Assembly: GCA_002946415.1 (NCBI GenBank)
Contig: NJPS01000006.1
Coordinates: 620,001 to 684,000 of the forward strand
DNA from: Rutstroemia sp. NJR-2017a BVV2
Lineage: Eukaryota > Ascomycota > Leotiomycetes > Helotiales > Rutstroemiaceae
Direction of reading: 5' to 3'
DNA length: 64,000 nt
Of the stretch, positions 1 to 12,757 are shown one piece after another. Numbering within the stretch: the stretch's first letter is position 1; every line of letters begins with the position of its first letter. The translations under genes and the position numbers were made by a program. The notes beneath the pieces were generated by a model, which ran no database searches, had not been told where the DNA came from, and worked only from the letters and a program-made list of their open reading frames with translations.

Positions 1-3000
1 GCTTTGTTCTCAAGTGTACCACTGTGAACTTTGTATGTACCACTTTCATACAAGGGAGAGAATGGAGTGAGTGGTGGTGAGTGGTGAGTGGTAAGTGGTG
101 AGTGGTGAGTGGTGAGTGTGAGTGGTGAGCGACGGGGGTTCTTGACTACAGTTAGCAGCTGGCTTGGTCTTGTACAGTACAGTGCAGTAAAGCAAGTTGG
201 ATAGAGCGCTGGGACACTAATATGGCCAAATGGTCCGGCAACAGGGCGAGCAAGAGCCACCACTAAGAAGACTTGCGGGACTTGCTATGAACTGAGTAAG
301 GCACGTAGTAGATAAGTAGGTGAAGCGTCGAGCGCGCTTTCCCTTTCGGCTCTTTAGAAATAGATAGATTTTAAATGAACTTTTATATTGCATCTACTTC
401 CATCGTGGAATATAGGAGATTGAGATCAAGGGAGGATGATCATTGAATAAGAATAGAAATAGAAGCAGGCAATTAATGACTCTGTATCTATTCGCATCCC
501 TTTGCCTTCCCAATTCTCTTCCCATTCAGAGATAGCAGATGGAGATGGAGATGAGGATGGGAACGGGGCTGGTAATGCAAGCTATTGTCAGTAGGCAAGT
601 AATTCATCCACACATTATTTATTCACAGGCGGCCCATTGCGAGCACAACTGTGAACGTACAACAAGCACAAGGAGACATCATATCTTCCATTCAGACTTC
701 TAGACTTTACCCTGGTGCACTCATACAAGAACGTGCCTCGGGACCGTAAGACATCTTGGACCTCGACAACCCTGATTTTGGCTTGGCATTTTCTTATTCA
801 TCCTCGAGGCCTCTGCTTCTCCACCTGGCCCATTCATGCAACCATAGCAGAGAACAACACTTAGATTACGTTTTGTATGGCTGGCCGACTGGATGGCTGA
901 ATGGCTTTCTTTGTGAGTCTTTTATTGTGCCTGACCATTGAGCGTCCGGTACGACCGAGTGTGACGATGTGACCAAAGATATATACCTTGATAACCGATG
1001 TGCCTACTGCAAAACTAATCACACTTTACTACTTCATACCGTGTTCCACAAGTTGGAACACAAAGAACTTCCCGGCTTTTCAATGCGATTTAATGCTCAT
1101 GTTCTACACGGCACAATCGCGAGGTAAACCCACGAATCCCAAGCGGACGGAACGCACCTAGGTAACAAAAAGAGGTACTTCTCAGCCCATCTAGAAATGC
1201 CATTCCTTTGAGGGGCAAAATCTCAGCTCCTCTCGCCGCTCCCAAATAGGTGTCCCCCAGGTTCTCCATCACTATTGTCTGCCCGTCATGGGTCATCCAT
1301 GGAAATGCCATTACGCTGCAGGTTCCCTCTGCAGTGAGACGAGGAAGAAAGAGCCTGATGTGTTGGTGCGGTTATGCTGAGTAAAGAAATCATCATACGA
1401 AGTTAAGTACCTGGGTAGGTATTCGCGGAGTGGGATCATAAGTCTGACACGAGGGAGGGGGAAATCTTACAGCTCGCGAGAAATTAAAGCCTACATTGAA
1501 AGCCACAAAGGAATCCATAATTGAGACCTGTTGTTCCCTCCTTTCAGTCCAACCCAGGGCGTTGGTTGGTTCAATAATGGTCCTTTAATACTTTTGTCAG
1601 AGTTAAATTCCCACTTTCGGATCTCTGACACGAAACGGAGGGGTTCGAGCATAATCTGGTACTGTAATACGGCAACGATATTGCCATTTAATCTTGCTTT
1701 TTCCTACTCTGTGAAATGTACGTTTCAACACAGCAGACTTCATTTTGATGCGTGTACTTGGCGAACATACATCTAGAGTACTGCACGAAGTACAACGGCG
1801 GGAGAGACGTCCCGAACCTTCTCCTGCCAAAATTGACTTTACCCCTTAAATCCCGACCATGGATTCGGATGTCGACAAAGAGACCCCGAAATACCTCGTC
1901 TCGTACTAGGCATTGAATGAACAGAGCAAAGATTAGAAATCGCCTGACCCAAGAATATCTCGTGATCCTACGGATGCGTATTCCGGGTTGTCAATGAATA
2001 GGAGGGGAAAAGGTAATCCTTCGTACTTGGGCTTTTTCCTGTACCTTCGTAGTTAAAGGATGTCAATAAGAAGGGGCCAGGTCCCTCCAACGACTCCGAT
2101 GGTGAGTGGATAGAAAAATCTGGGGAAGTGCCACAAGGAGATCGAGTTCTCCTTCATCACAAATCCAGGCTATGCCCTATTTGGCCATAGCCTTGCTCGG
2201 CATTTAGCCTTGCTCTACCGCCGATGTTTGCTCGGGTTTAAAATGCGCCCGCGCGAGCGCCACAGCCGGGAATTTGAGTTTCTCTTCTCAAGCATCCACG
2301 GCATTCTATCACATGCTCGTGCATCCTAAATTCCTAACGCAGAAAAGCAGAAGAAAAACCGAATTGTTTCAACGCGATATGGAAAAAGAACTTCACGATA
2401 TTATATCTCATAATTATTGGAGTCAGAACTCAATTGATCTCTCCGCCTCTTTCCCCATTGTCACAGAATCAGCCTTCTGGCGTACGGTGAGATCAGCCAA
2501 AAAAGCCTGTTCTAAGCTCAGGCATTACTGTTCCGTGGGCTTGGTCATTCATTGGTCCTAAAGATATATCCGGGCAGCTTTTCCGTACGTCCCCTGGAGC
2601 GTGTTCAATTCTTCGGTCAATTCGCGTTGTACCAGAGATCTATGATGCTCCGCTAAGAATCGATGAAATGGCTACTTGCTAAGTAAGTACGTATATACTT
2701 ACTCGACTCGACCTCTATCAGGTGGACCTCTCCAAGCTTGTGAGACTGCCGCTCACCCATTGCGAATCTGATACAGATGACTGAGCCCAGTACTCGATGT
2801 ATCTTTACAGTCCCTAAACCCCTCTTACAAACCTGTCATCCAATGCCGGAGGCTCGATTAGGAAGAACTCCGCAGGCCATCCACTCTTACTTATCCAGAC
2901 AGGACCGTAACAAGACCATGCTATTCTTTTCCCATCTCTATCTTCCTCCCTCCCCAAGTAAGACTCCAAACCACCCTCCCACTCCCACTCCCTCGGAGCC

Positions 3001-3606
3001 CCCTCCTAGCCAATCATAGCGCACGACCGTAAACTCCGAGAGAACCACCGCGCACCCAATAGTTCTTCGCGCAGCCGCTCTACGCAGAGCATCTCAGAAC
3101 GCGCTACCTGTATCTTTAAACCGGCAGCCTCACAATGTAGCCTTAGCCTTGTGGAAATCGGCACATCCGGATCTCCATTAGCTGCGCGCCAACTCAATTT
3201 TCCTGCCCTCCATTCCGCATTGGTAAGGTTAAAGCATTTCTCGCGGACGTCATCCATCTCATCATGAGATCCAATGGTACCGTACGAAATCTGATGGGAT
3301 GGATGGTCGATTGATTATGATTATTCTTTCCATTTCTTTGAAATCAAAAAAAATAGAAGAAAAAAGTCGGTACGTTCTTCTATATATCAAGTACTGAGAG
3401 TTTTCTTAAGTTTCAATTGTTTTTTGGTCTGCAAAGGGAGCTGCATCATTCGTTGGGTACATATTTTTGTTTTGCTGTCCGGAATCCGCGGAGTGATTGA
3501 TTGATTACTCAAGCAACGACCTGCATTCTTCTATCCGCTGCTTCCTGGTTGCGGCTTGGAAAAACAACATCTCTTTGTCCATATTTTTGATATTTGTGTC
3601 AACAAA
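1..3606. other. Gene-free stretch, 5' end of window
   Basis: No reading frame here joins into a convincing protein on either strand. The longest ones (for example 2274-2561 plus) are under 100 codons, show no recognisable motif and have no matching splice sites. Bases 66-129 carry a degenerate tandem array of a 7-nt GGTGAGT-like unit. Short AT-rich and CT-rich patches occur, but nothing that resembles a tRNA, rRNA or transposon end. Confidence 0.6.
66..129. repeat. GGTGAGT-type minisatellite
   Basis: About eight imperfect copies of a 7-nt unit (GGTGAGT with GGTAAGT and GTGAGTGT variants) run head to tail. It lies outside any supported gene. Confidence 0.8.
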
Positions 3607-4445
3607 ATGGGTTTATTGAAGTCAAGGTATGTTTATTTCTGTTCTTTTCTAATTTCATCATTTCAATCTTGAAAATGCCGTGTCTAACTTGGTCACATAG
3701 AGGGGTCACTTTCGCGGTAGCATTGGCAACATTAATCAGCAACACGCTCTCTTCCGTGCTTTTTCAACAACTCCCAGACGATCCATACCATCTAGCTGGT
3801 AATTTTGGATGGTACCTACATTTTGCCAATATCCTCAGCATATTTGGTTTCGTAGGAGCTGTGCGGGTAAGTCCTCGCAAATCCCTGAGCTTCCGAAGCT
3901 TTCAATCGCATCGGTGTTGGAGTTTCAGTAACTAATATCCCGTCTCCGCGCAACAGGAACATGCTCTTAGCGTAGCCATTTTCTCAAATTACCTCATAAT
4001 CGACACAATCTTGTGTTCTATCCCTCGATTCCTCGTCCTCGCCCTCCTCCAACAGTTCTCCGTCTCGCTGTGTTCTCCCTTGGGCTCTTACCTCGACTTC
4101 TCCGCTTCCCACGAACAAACATTCTCTTCTCTGTCCGCGTCCAGTCCGGACACAAGCTCGATTTCTGCGCCCCCTTATTTGGCATATGCGAAGGAATGGA
4201 ATCCGGCGGGCTGTCAGCGCATCGTGACATTACTGCATGTGACGCTTGCGGCGGGCGTGGTCGCGGCAACGCTGCTGCAGTTTGTGGGCGCGCTATGCGT
4301 GAGAGAGTATGCGAAGAGTCTGTTCGTAAAGGGGATGTTGGAGGAAGAGAGAATGCTGGCGAGTGAGGAGAGGAGGAGTTTGTGTGTGGAGCGGGGGCTG
4401 TCGATTATTGAGGAGGGTAGCGAGAGGGAGAAGTTAGGGTTATGA
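3607..4445 (+). CDS. Small multi-pass membrane protein, unknown function
   Basis: Three exons can be joined: 3607-3626, 3701-3866 and 3957-4445, giving 224 residues. Both introns (74 and 90 nt) have GT-AG ends, and a CTAAC-like branch site is visible in the first. The protein starts MGLLKSRGVTF and has hydrophobic segments near residues 7-22, 40-60, 65-90 and 145-170. A Ser-rich loop precedes the last one and a charged Glu/Arg tail ends the chain. This four-helix plan is common among fungal plasma-membrane or endomembrane proteins of unknown function. I recognise no catalytic motif and no named family. The start was chosen because it is the only ATG that feeds a clean donor site and keeps frame through both introns. 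It stands alone, with several kb of gene-poor DNA downstream. Confidence 0.82.
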
Positions 4446-7400
4446 GAATGAGATGGGAATGACTTACTGAATCGGTCATATGATTGCTTCTGGAAGATGA
4501 TGGCTATGATGAGATGTGATAATTGATGGGGGAAATTTGAGAAACATGCCGAAGAAGGAGAAGGAGAAGGAAACTATGACGATGATGATACCAGAGCGAA
4601 TGAGCACACTATGCTGCATATAATACGCACGACAAGAAGAAGTAGATGAGGGAAGAGAATGGATGAAACACGTTTTGGTATCTGCACATGGGTTAGCACT
4701 TATTCGTTTATTTGGTTGGACGGTTGTATTGTATATACCTGCAAGGAAGCAAAGGAAGGGAAAGGGGTGCATATACACTTTGTGGTAGGTTTTGACTTGC
4801 TTTATTTAAAACTTGATACCACTTGGGAGTAGTCAATGGATTCAAATGAAATATTAAATATCTGAAAGTTTTGGGTTCAGTGATAATGGTGAGGGTGATT
4901 GGGTTGGTGATGGTGATGCGAGGGCTTCTGTAGCTGTGTATCGGTCGGAGCCTTAGGGATGTAAAAAAGGATAGGTAGCTTGCGCATGTGGATGTATGGT
5001 ATAGATTGTAGGTATATATAGAAGTCTTTTGCGTTTCGAACCTTGGGGAGGGGAGTGATGTCGCAGGAATCTGTTGATGTTGAGCTTTTGATAGAGGAGA
5101 AGGAAGGGGGATAAGGAATGTATTGGGGAAATCTGGAACGAGCTGTGGTGATGGATGTCATATCCTTCAGCTTTTGTTGCGGGAAAAGTTTAGGAGAGAA
5201 AGCTTTGTTGAGGGGAGTTCGGTAGAGGGGAAGTAGGCGAGGAGGAGAACCGCCCAGTGGGAAGAGAAAGAAGTAGAGTCGCTGGTGCAAGAACGAGAAG
5301 TGTGACACGAGTTCGGAAGGGCAGTAAGGAAAAAAGAAGAAGACGGGACCAGAAAGGAATGAGAGTTGGAGAGATAAACAGGAGAGGAAAGATGAAAGGG
5401 GATGGAGAAGATAGGGAAAACGGTGCCGTTGTAAAGAAAGAAGAGATGGTAGGTTGGCTGGCCTATCCATGGGCGAGTAGAGAGAGGCCTTATATGGTAG
5501 TGAAAGAGAGTAGGTAGGTCTATCGATGGGAGAAGGTGTGGAGGATTGATGTATGGTAAAGGTAAAGTTGAAGGTAAAGCTGAAGTTGGGAATGTAAAGG
5601 CAGCTGGAGACGTCCTTTGCACTGCCTACATCAGCACTGGATGAGTAAACCGCATCCTTGGTACATGTATCAGTAGAAGTGAAGGGTACTAAGGGTCTTG
5701 CACCGGTGACGATGTGGCTGATAGACGTGCATGCTGGGGTTCTGGTCTATTTCATATTCGACCGTTGACATCGCTTATGTCGAGGCTAGGGTAGAAGCAC
5801 GAGAAAACGAGAAGCGGGCCGAAAAGACGACAAGCAGGACGGAGAAGCGAGGTTGGAAAGGAGGAGGGGAAAAGGGTACGGGCTGTGTGGTGTTGGAGGA
5901 AAACTGGCCGTGGTAGGTGACTAGCTATGAGAGCTTATCGCGAATGCTCTTAGATAGTAGTCCGGAATCACCTTCCTATTTTTGGTCGAACTGGCAGCTG
6001 GGAGAAGATGTCTTCCAAATCGGCTAGTGGTTCTTCCGCTGCCAGAAGATGGTGAACGATGGACTGCGGGGTCGTGAGTATTTCCGATAAGCGCGGGTTG
6101 ATAGAGGAGGGAGCAAGTGACTATTCTCGGAGAATAAATGCACTGTCAGACACTTCTACTGTATATGACAAGACTGCAATATATTGTATGGAATGGCAGT
6201 GGAAGAATGAGACACATGCAGTTGGCGGGCCGCAGCCACGCACATGTGGTCGACGCCATGCCTTACTTGCACCCACACTCAGTGAAAGATACGGGAGCCC
6301 CGATCGCGTAAAAGATACTGTAAAGCAAGATCGAAAAATCTGAGATGAAAGACTCCTGCCGATGACGATCAAGCCTACCAAGGGAAATCAAGTTACAGCG
6401 CCGACGTTGCATCCCCTGTCTCGTCCACACACAACAAGATACCCCGCCGACGTTCTACCCCACTGGGGCGAAGGAAGCAAGTAGCAGCTAGCAAGAACTA
6501 TGTCACTGCAAATAATGAATCGCAATTTTAGCGTCATTGGAGTGTGTAAGAGATAGCTAGCCATGCTGGTGCTGGTGCTGGGCTGTCAAGGCGGCTAAAA
6601 TCACTCCTCTAGTTATGTGCCTGTAAGTTAAAGCTATAAAGCTTGTATCCCATCAAATGACTCGATGAATAACGGTCGAGGTTCCGTAGATGCGATGTGG
6701 GGGAATTGGTATGAAGATTTTTTCTCTCGAGGGAGGGGAGGTCTCGGCCAATGGTGGGGGTGTGAATTCAATGTGCAGGTAGGAAATAATGCGTGGCTTG
6801 CATGAACGAAACGAACCAGAACCGGTATTGGGTGCGGATTGGGATGGAGGGGTGGATGACAGATACAGATACAGATACAGATGTTTCTGTACGGGTTCTT
6901 GGGCTCTGTGTCTCTGTTGTCTGTGGGAGATTCGGATCTGGGCGTGATGTGAAGATGCGCGCTACAAAGAGAAACGTGCATATATACTTGTTACGTCTGT
7001 GGAAGGAGTACGGTACATTTCGTGCCTCAAATTGTCTCCAAACCGTTTCAGTCGTCAACTAATAGGAGAAGCCGTTAAAGGATACTTCCAAGTGATATAT
7101 CAAGTTTTCGTAGAGCATTTTAGATATAATTTTGTTTCGTCAGCGCATTTGGTTTCTTGGTTCCCGTCTTGGACTTGATCTTAGTCGAAGAGGGTTCGGA
7201 GATGTTTAATTAAAGCGGCATCGCGAGATGTTCGAATCAAGGTGTTCTACCGATAGGTAGGGTATGAGCGCGTAGTGCGATAAGGAGGATATTTTTAATT
7301 CCTTGAATTACTTTGAAGAAGGTTGGTTCCTCCTGAAGCGGGAGATGAGTCCTGAATGAGCCTCACCATCTTGGTGATATCTCGTCCGCAGACACGGTAT

Positions 7401-10143
7401 GATAGATTCGAGGTTGATTCACTTAGCTATCCGAGATTCTTCTGGAAAAAAAGGGGTAAGCCGGGTAAAAGTAGCTTGTTGGGTTAGCTTTTCTTTTCCA
7501 CTTGTCAATCCGAGCCTTCAACAAAAAAAAGGTTGTCGTCTGTGGCTTGATCGGTGACACCCAGAAACATCGAACCCGACAAGGATAAGCCGCATCAGGC
7601 GCTCCAGAAATTAGCCATCTTGTTGGCAACGGTACATGTTGCACATACATCGTCCATTTGAGGACTGTGATGGAGTGGTTTCCTGGGATCTAGGCATGAA
7701 AGAAGGAAAACTAAGTCGAATCGCTTTGCAGATTCGGCACATCTGGTATCTTCGATGACACGGAATAGCTACCAGATTTCGTGAACCTTTGCGGGTACCA
7801 AATAAACCCTTACAACAAATAGAGTTGAGGCATGTGAGTGATTATTGGCGCAGAGTGGAGTTTGAGCATGGTGAGGGGTGAAAGTTGATTGTGGGGATAT
7901 CAGACAAGACCAATTGCTCAATGCTCAATAGGGAGTCTGATACACTTTTATAGCGTCTAGAGATTTGTGGAGGTCATTTAAAAGATAGGTCCGGCCGAGT
8001 GTTGATTAGGTCTGTAGATGGTGTGCCGTAATCAATATTGAGGCTCCGACGACGGCGTGGGAGAAAGCACAAATGACCAAATGAAGGAGGATATAAGTTC
8101 TAGTGACAGCAACATATCTCCTTTAGGATTTCTCCATGAGGCTGAATCCAATATCGATCTCATGATGCTTTCAGTGAAACATATTTCAAGAGATCCAGAG
8201 GAATAGGTATCAGCCTTATTTCACCTCATCATTTGCACTCATGACGATCCTTATCAGCCGTTTTGGAGGGCAGGTTTTCGTAAGGTAATTTGAAAGGAGG
8301 GCTCGGAGAAGAGGGGACAAAATCTGGTACGCGCAGGTTCCCCGTCCTTATCCGATTCGTTTGATGAGGAAGATCCTGTCATGATGATACGACTTCTTTT
8401 CTCTTATATCCACACTATGATTCCTATCATACCATCGATTTGTACTGGGAAGGTGTCAAACCAGGACGGAAAGGAAATGAGAGAAAGCTTAGATCGGAAG
8501 AAAAGGTAAACATATTAAGGGACTACCTAGTTCTAGTCATTCGGGAAACACTAATACAAACGATAATCCTTAGGAACGACTACCAAAGCACGCACCGCAC
8601 AACTCAGCACTGCATACGAATTCTGGAAGAGTAGATCGAGTATTGGGATGGAGGGACCAACTTTTCAATGAGAAATAGGAATATGGGATGGACCATTTCC
8701 TCCCAACGGCTGTGCGTGAGGCTTCTGTTCACGCCTACTTTGCCGCTCTCTATGCTCGTGGGGAGCGCAGCAGGCAGAATTTGCTACCAAGCTATCAATC
8801 CTAGATGAAGGAATGGAAACAGTGTATGGTGTAGGAATTCCTAATTCTTACCATACACGAGCGAATCACAGTCGGCTGGCAATTGTAATTATCTCGTAAG
8901 GAATCACAGAACCCAATGGAGGAACTCTGGAGATATTACCCCCTCCCTCTTACTTGTCAGCAAGTAAGGTGCTCTCCTACCCAATTCCCTTTCGTCCATT
9001 CAGGACATCGACCTCACCCACTCCTGGATATACCGTACCGTAGCCATCCCACATTTCAACGCTACTTCTGCACCACCACCCGAAGTGAAATTTGTCGCAG
9101 TTTTCCACCACTGTGAGGACGAGAATCTACATCTAAAGTATAACTAGTAATCTCTGCTTTTCATAGCTTTACCCTCCTTCGACCTTTGTACCTTGTACTT
9201 TCACCACATCTCCTTCCCTTCCTGCTATAACTACTGGACCTGTCAGGGAAGAAAGAGATCAGTGAGCACTGGACGACAGAGCATGGCGCACTGAGCACTG
9301 AGCACTGCTCCTCATCTCATACTAGATCACGACGGACAGAAAACAGAAGTGTAACAGGAACCTCTCTCTCCCACCTCTTGGCCCTGTCTGCCGTCTACCC
9401 TAATTACTCGACTTACTCAACTCACTCCTCCTTCCATTAAATCTCACCCAGTAGGTTTAATCTAAGATAACCACGAAGTAGAACTAGTACCACCACTACC
9501 ACCACCAAAAAATAAAGAACAATCTTCCTTCTTTTTTTCTTCATCGTTTTTGTCTTCCTCTCTAACGACCGCAACACATCACATCACCCCCGTTCAGTCA
9601 GACAACATAATACCAATTGGGTACTCAATCCTACGAGTCCAACGCTCTCCTCTCGACGTATATATATATATATAACAACTTGTTGTTGTTTGTCCTCTTG
9701 CTTGAACCACCAAGGGTCATTCCTTTCGTCTGTTGAGATCTCGTCGTTTTCTCCTTTAGCTGTTATCGCTGCTACTTGCTGGATTTCGTCGTTTGGTGGT
9801 GAGTTGAACCTTTTCCCATTGTTCAGTAGTGAGACAAATTTTCTCCATTTTCCTATTTCCCCCCAACACGCCGCTTTCGCTGTTCCGTCCATAAGAACTT
9901 TTTCCTTCTCTCGGCTACAAACACAACCATATTTTCTTCCATGCGCTCACCATTCGAATTCCTTTTTCACTGAGGGCCATTGGAAACGTTTCTTTTCGTT
10001 TGCATACTAATAGGAAGATATTCTGTACAGATCTCCACATCTGCGACCCTCTTCGTCGTATACGTTCCTTTTCAAATCCCGTCGATCTATCACTGCGGGC
10101 TTCAGTTTCGAAGCATTTCAACCGGTTCGATAACTATATAAAT
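4446..10143. other. 5.7-kb gene-poor region
   Basis: No protein gene is supported. The minus-strand frames at 4877-5622 are long only because the DNA is strongly purine/pyrimidine-biased; they encode Ser/Pro/Leu-rich low-complexity strings. A short GATACA array sits near 6862-6880 and a (TA)n run at 9658-9674. From about 9360 onward the plus strand becomes CT-rich, as expected for the promoter and leader of the gene starting at 10144. Non-coding transcripts cannot be excluded from sequence alone. Confidence 0.55.
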
Positions 10144-11871
10144 ATGTCTTATTACGAGAATCAGCAATGGCCTGCACCTGCTGCAGCTGGCCAACCTTCT
10201 TGGGAACAGCAGACTCCTCCTGCTCGTTCTGGTATGCTCCCTCCAAAAAATACGATTTTCTCGCCAGGGTGTTGATTGACGAGTGTTACAGGTGCCAGCT
10301 CAGCTGTCCCGCGCGAAGATTCCACTGCGTTCAGCACACAAATTGAGGGTACGTCTTGCAAAACTGCATAGGAAAATGGTTCATTGTACATGTGGTACTT
10401 TCTCGCGCCGAATGACCTCGGAGGGATCGTTTTGATGGGAGATGACATACACCGCATCACATCCGACGTGGAGGACATGCACATGGAATCCATCCGAATC
10501 GACAAGCTGACGAATAATATGCAGAGGTCGACCGTGCCATTGACAACTTGGTCAAGAGCGGAAAAATGTTCAATATGCCTGGTGCTGGTCGTCGCGACTC
10601 TATGCCACTGGTCGGTGCATCAAGAACCTTCCCCGATCAATTTGGTATGCATTTGTTCATCTGACAATCTAGATGCACTCTAATTTTTACTACTTAGATC
10701 CTCGCATGACTGCTGGGCCACCACGACACCATTCGGTCAGCGACTTCGGGGATGCTCGATCATTCTCAGGGTCGAATCTACAAAACTTCTACGCAAGCCA
10801 GCGACATCAACCCTCGCGTGGCGCAAATGAAGCCGAACAAGTGATGCAGGCAAAGAGAAGGATGGCAGCTCAGCGTGAAAGAGAGCTGCGCAACTATCAT
10901 CAAGAGCAGCAGTACAATCGAAGTAGGCCACCCTCTTCTGCTGTATAAAACTCCTATTTGTCATTATACCCTGTACCCAGCGGTCCATATCACTCAAAAT
11001 TTTGTACATGACAAATTTTTCCTCTCGCCTCCAATTGCTGCTGTGTGATCCTTAAAATTCTCCACGGTTTCTTTTCTCTCCGGACGTGTATAATATCCAC
11101 ATTTACTGACTGGAATAAGGCGTCACAGCTGAAACCCTCGGTGGCAGACCAGATCGTACCATGAGCCCAGGCAGTGGTATGAGCGAAGACGAACGCCGCG
11201 AATTGATCGCTCGACAGAGAAGTGCTCTCTACGGAGAAGGTGCTGCTGCATTCTCTGAGAATGGTGGATTTGACGAGAATGGCACTCCCCGCCCAGCTAC
11301 AACGGGAGCTGGACCACAATCGGCTCTTGCTGCTTCAGGTATTCGAGGACACTCACCTCTCGCCTTTGACCACTTCAATGCTCAGGCAAGTCAGGCAGAA
11401 AACTCGAACCAGAAGACTCCCATTGAGCCCCAATCGGCGACTGGACAGGCTCCAGGTCAGCAACGCTCCCGTGCCAATAGCACCTCGTCCCCCTCTTCCA
11501 ATCCAACCAGTAGTTTCAGCCTGTTCGAATCTGCTGCTCAGCAGTCTAGCCGAACCTCGACTTCCTCTCCAGGCGGGTCCCCACCACGACAAGGAGGAAA
11601 GGCACCTACTAGCGGTGTTGCGCCTATCGGCACTCGTCCCAACCAGGCCGCTAATCCAGCTCTGAAGCAGCGCTCTACCACTCCGCTGCCATCTCCTTTG
11701 AGTTATGGCTTCGCTGCCAACGACTCGACTTCTGAATCTAAGGATGCTAGAACGACTTCTGCAGCTTCAAACCCCAACCCTCAAAGTCAGGCCGAAGGTA
11801 GCTTGGGATGGGGATCTAAGGGTGGTGTTTGGGGAAAGAATCTTGGTGTACAGGCTTCTGTTTGGGGTTAA
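10144..11871 (+). CDS. Conserved-looking disordered protein with Trp-Gly tail
   Basis: Five exons (10144-10231, 10292-10348, 10525-10644, 10698-10922, 11120-11871) join in frame to 413 residues; all four introns are GT-AG. The N-terminus is MSYYENQQWPAPAAAG. Residues 45-75 form a short possibly helical motif (EEVDRAIDNLVKSGKMF), and residues near 125-155 are a charged segment with the core AKRRMAAQRERELRNYHQEQ, likely a helix. The rest is Ser/Pro/Gln-rich and probably unstructured. The last 22 residues are Gly/Trp-rich, with GWGSKGGVWGK followed by a final VWG. I do not recognise an enzyme domain. I believe similar proteins exist widely in filamentous ascomycetes without a function, but I could not search. 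The gene has a long CT-rich leader, typical of an actively expressed gene. RNA-related or scaffold roles are possible but unproven. Confidence 0.9.
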
Positions 11872-12724
11872 TTTATGTTTGGGAAATAAGATAGAAAACG
11901 GCGTGCTGGGAAAAAAGGGTACAATTGATGCATACTTCGTGGTGGACTGGGGAAAAATGAATATCGATAATAGGCTTGGCATGGCAGGCGTATGGAACCT
12001 TTTCTCAGTGCCCCTTTGTTGGCAGGTTCTGGTCGGTAGCGGGATGATATCACTCATGACAAAGTCCCCTTTCGGAGACATTACAAGGCTTGGTTTCTAT
12101 TCGTAGGAAAGGGGGAGTTTTCGATTTTTCCACATGGGTAATAAGGGGTCTGGATTTTGCTGCTCTGTGTCTATGGCATTTACGGCGAAAGTATGCACAG
12201 TATGGGGGGATTTGATGCGTTTTTTTTTTCTTCTTTACTTTGATCTGGCTTGGGTTCTAAGGACTGGGTGTTGCAAATTATCTCTCCTTGTCTTACAATG
12301 GTTTGGGGGAGGGGGAGGTGTCTTTTTTTTTCGTCAACAAAACAAATCAGGAGCAAACTATCAACATATGGGATGAAAGTCGGACATGGAATGGAATGGA
12401 ATAAAAAGTATCTTTTCTTTCTGCTATCTGTTACTATCAGTTGGCATATCTGACAGGCGCACTCATTCGTTTTTTACCATTCCCAGGTTGCTATTTGGGC
12501 ATTGGGTGCGTGCTTGGTTCCCCGTCAGTCAGTCAGTCAGTCAGGCGGTTTCTTACGTAAAGCGATTGCGTGTGGGAGATGCATGGGTTGGGGGCGTGCC
12601 TTTTTGTTCATGGCTGGGGGTAATATCTGGGGTTTGGTATCGTCTTTCGGTGGATAGGTTGGATGGTTGGATGGAGAGTAATTATTTGGGCGAGGGGTTC
12701 GCTGGGATGGAGGGACGAATGGGT

Positions 12725-12757
12725 GGGATGGGATGGGATGGGATGGGATGGGATGGG
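12725..12757. repeat. GGGAT pentanucleotide repeat
   Basis: Six tandem GGGAT units followed by a partial unit, in intergenic DNA. Confidence 0.9.

Noticed and set aside
66..129. CRISPR-like tandem array
   Set aside because: Units are contiguous 7-mers without spacers, and the genome is eukaryotic; it is a minisatellite.
4877..5622. Two overlapping minus-strand frames of 197 and 151 codons
   Set aside because: They encode Ser/Pro/Leu/Phe low-complexity strings produced by purine-rich plus-strand DNA; no splice sites or motifs.
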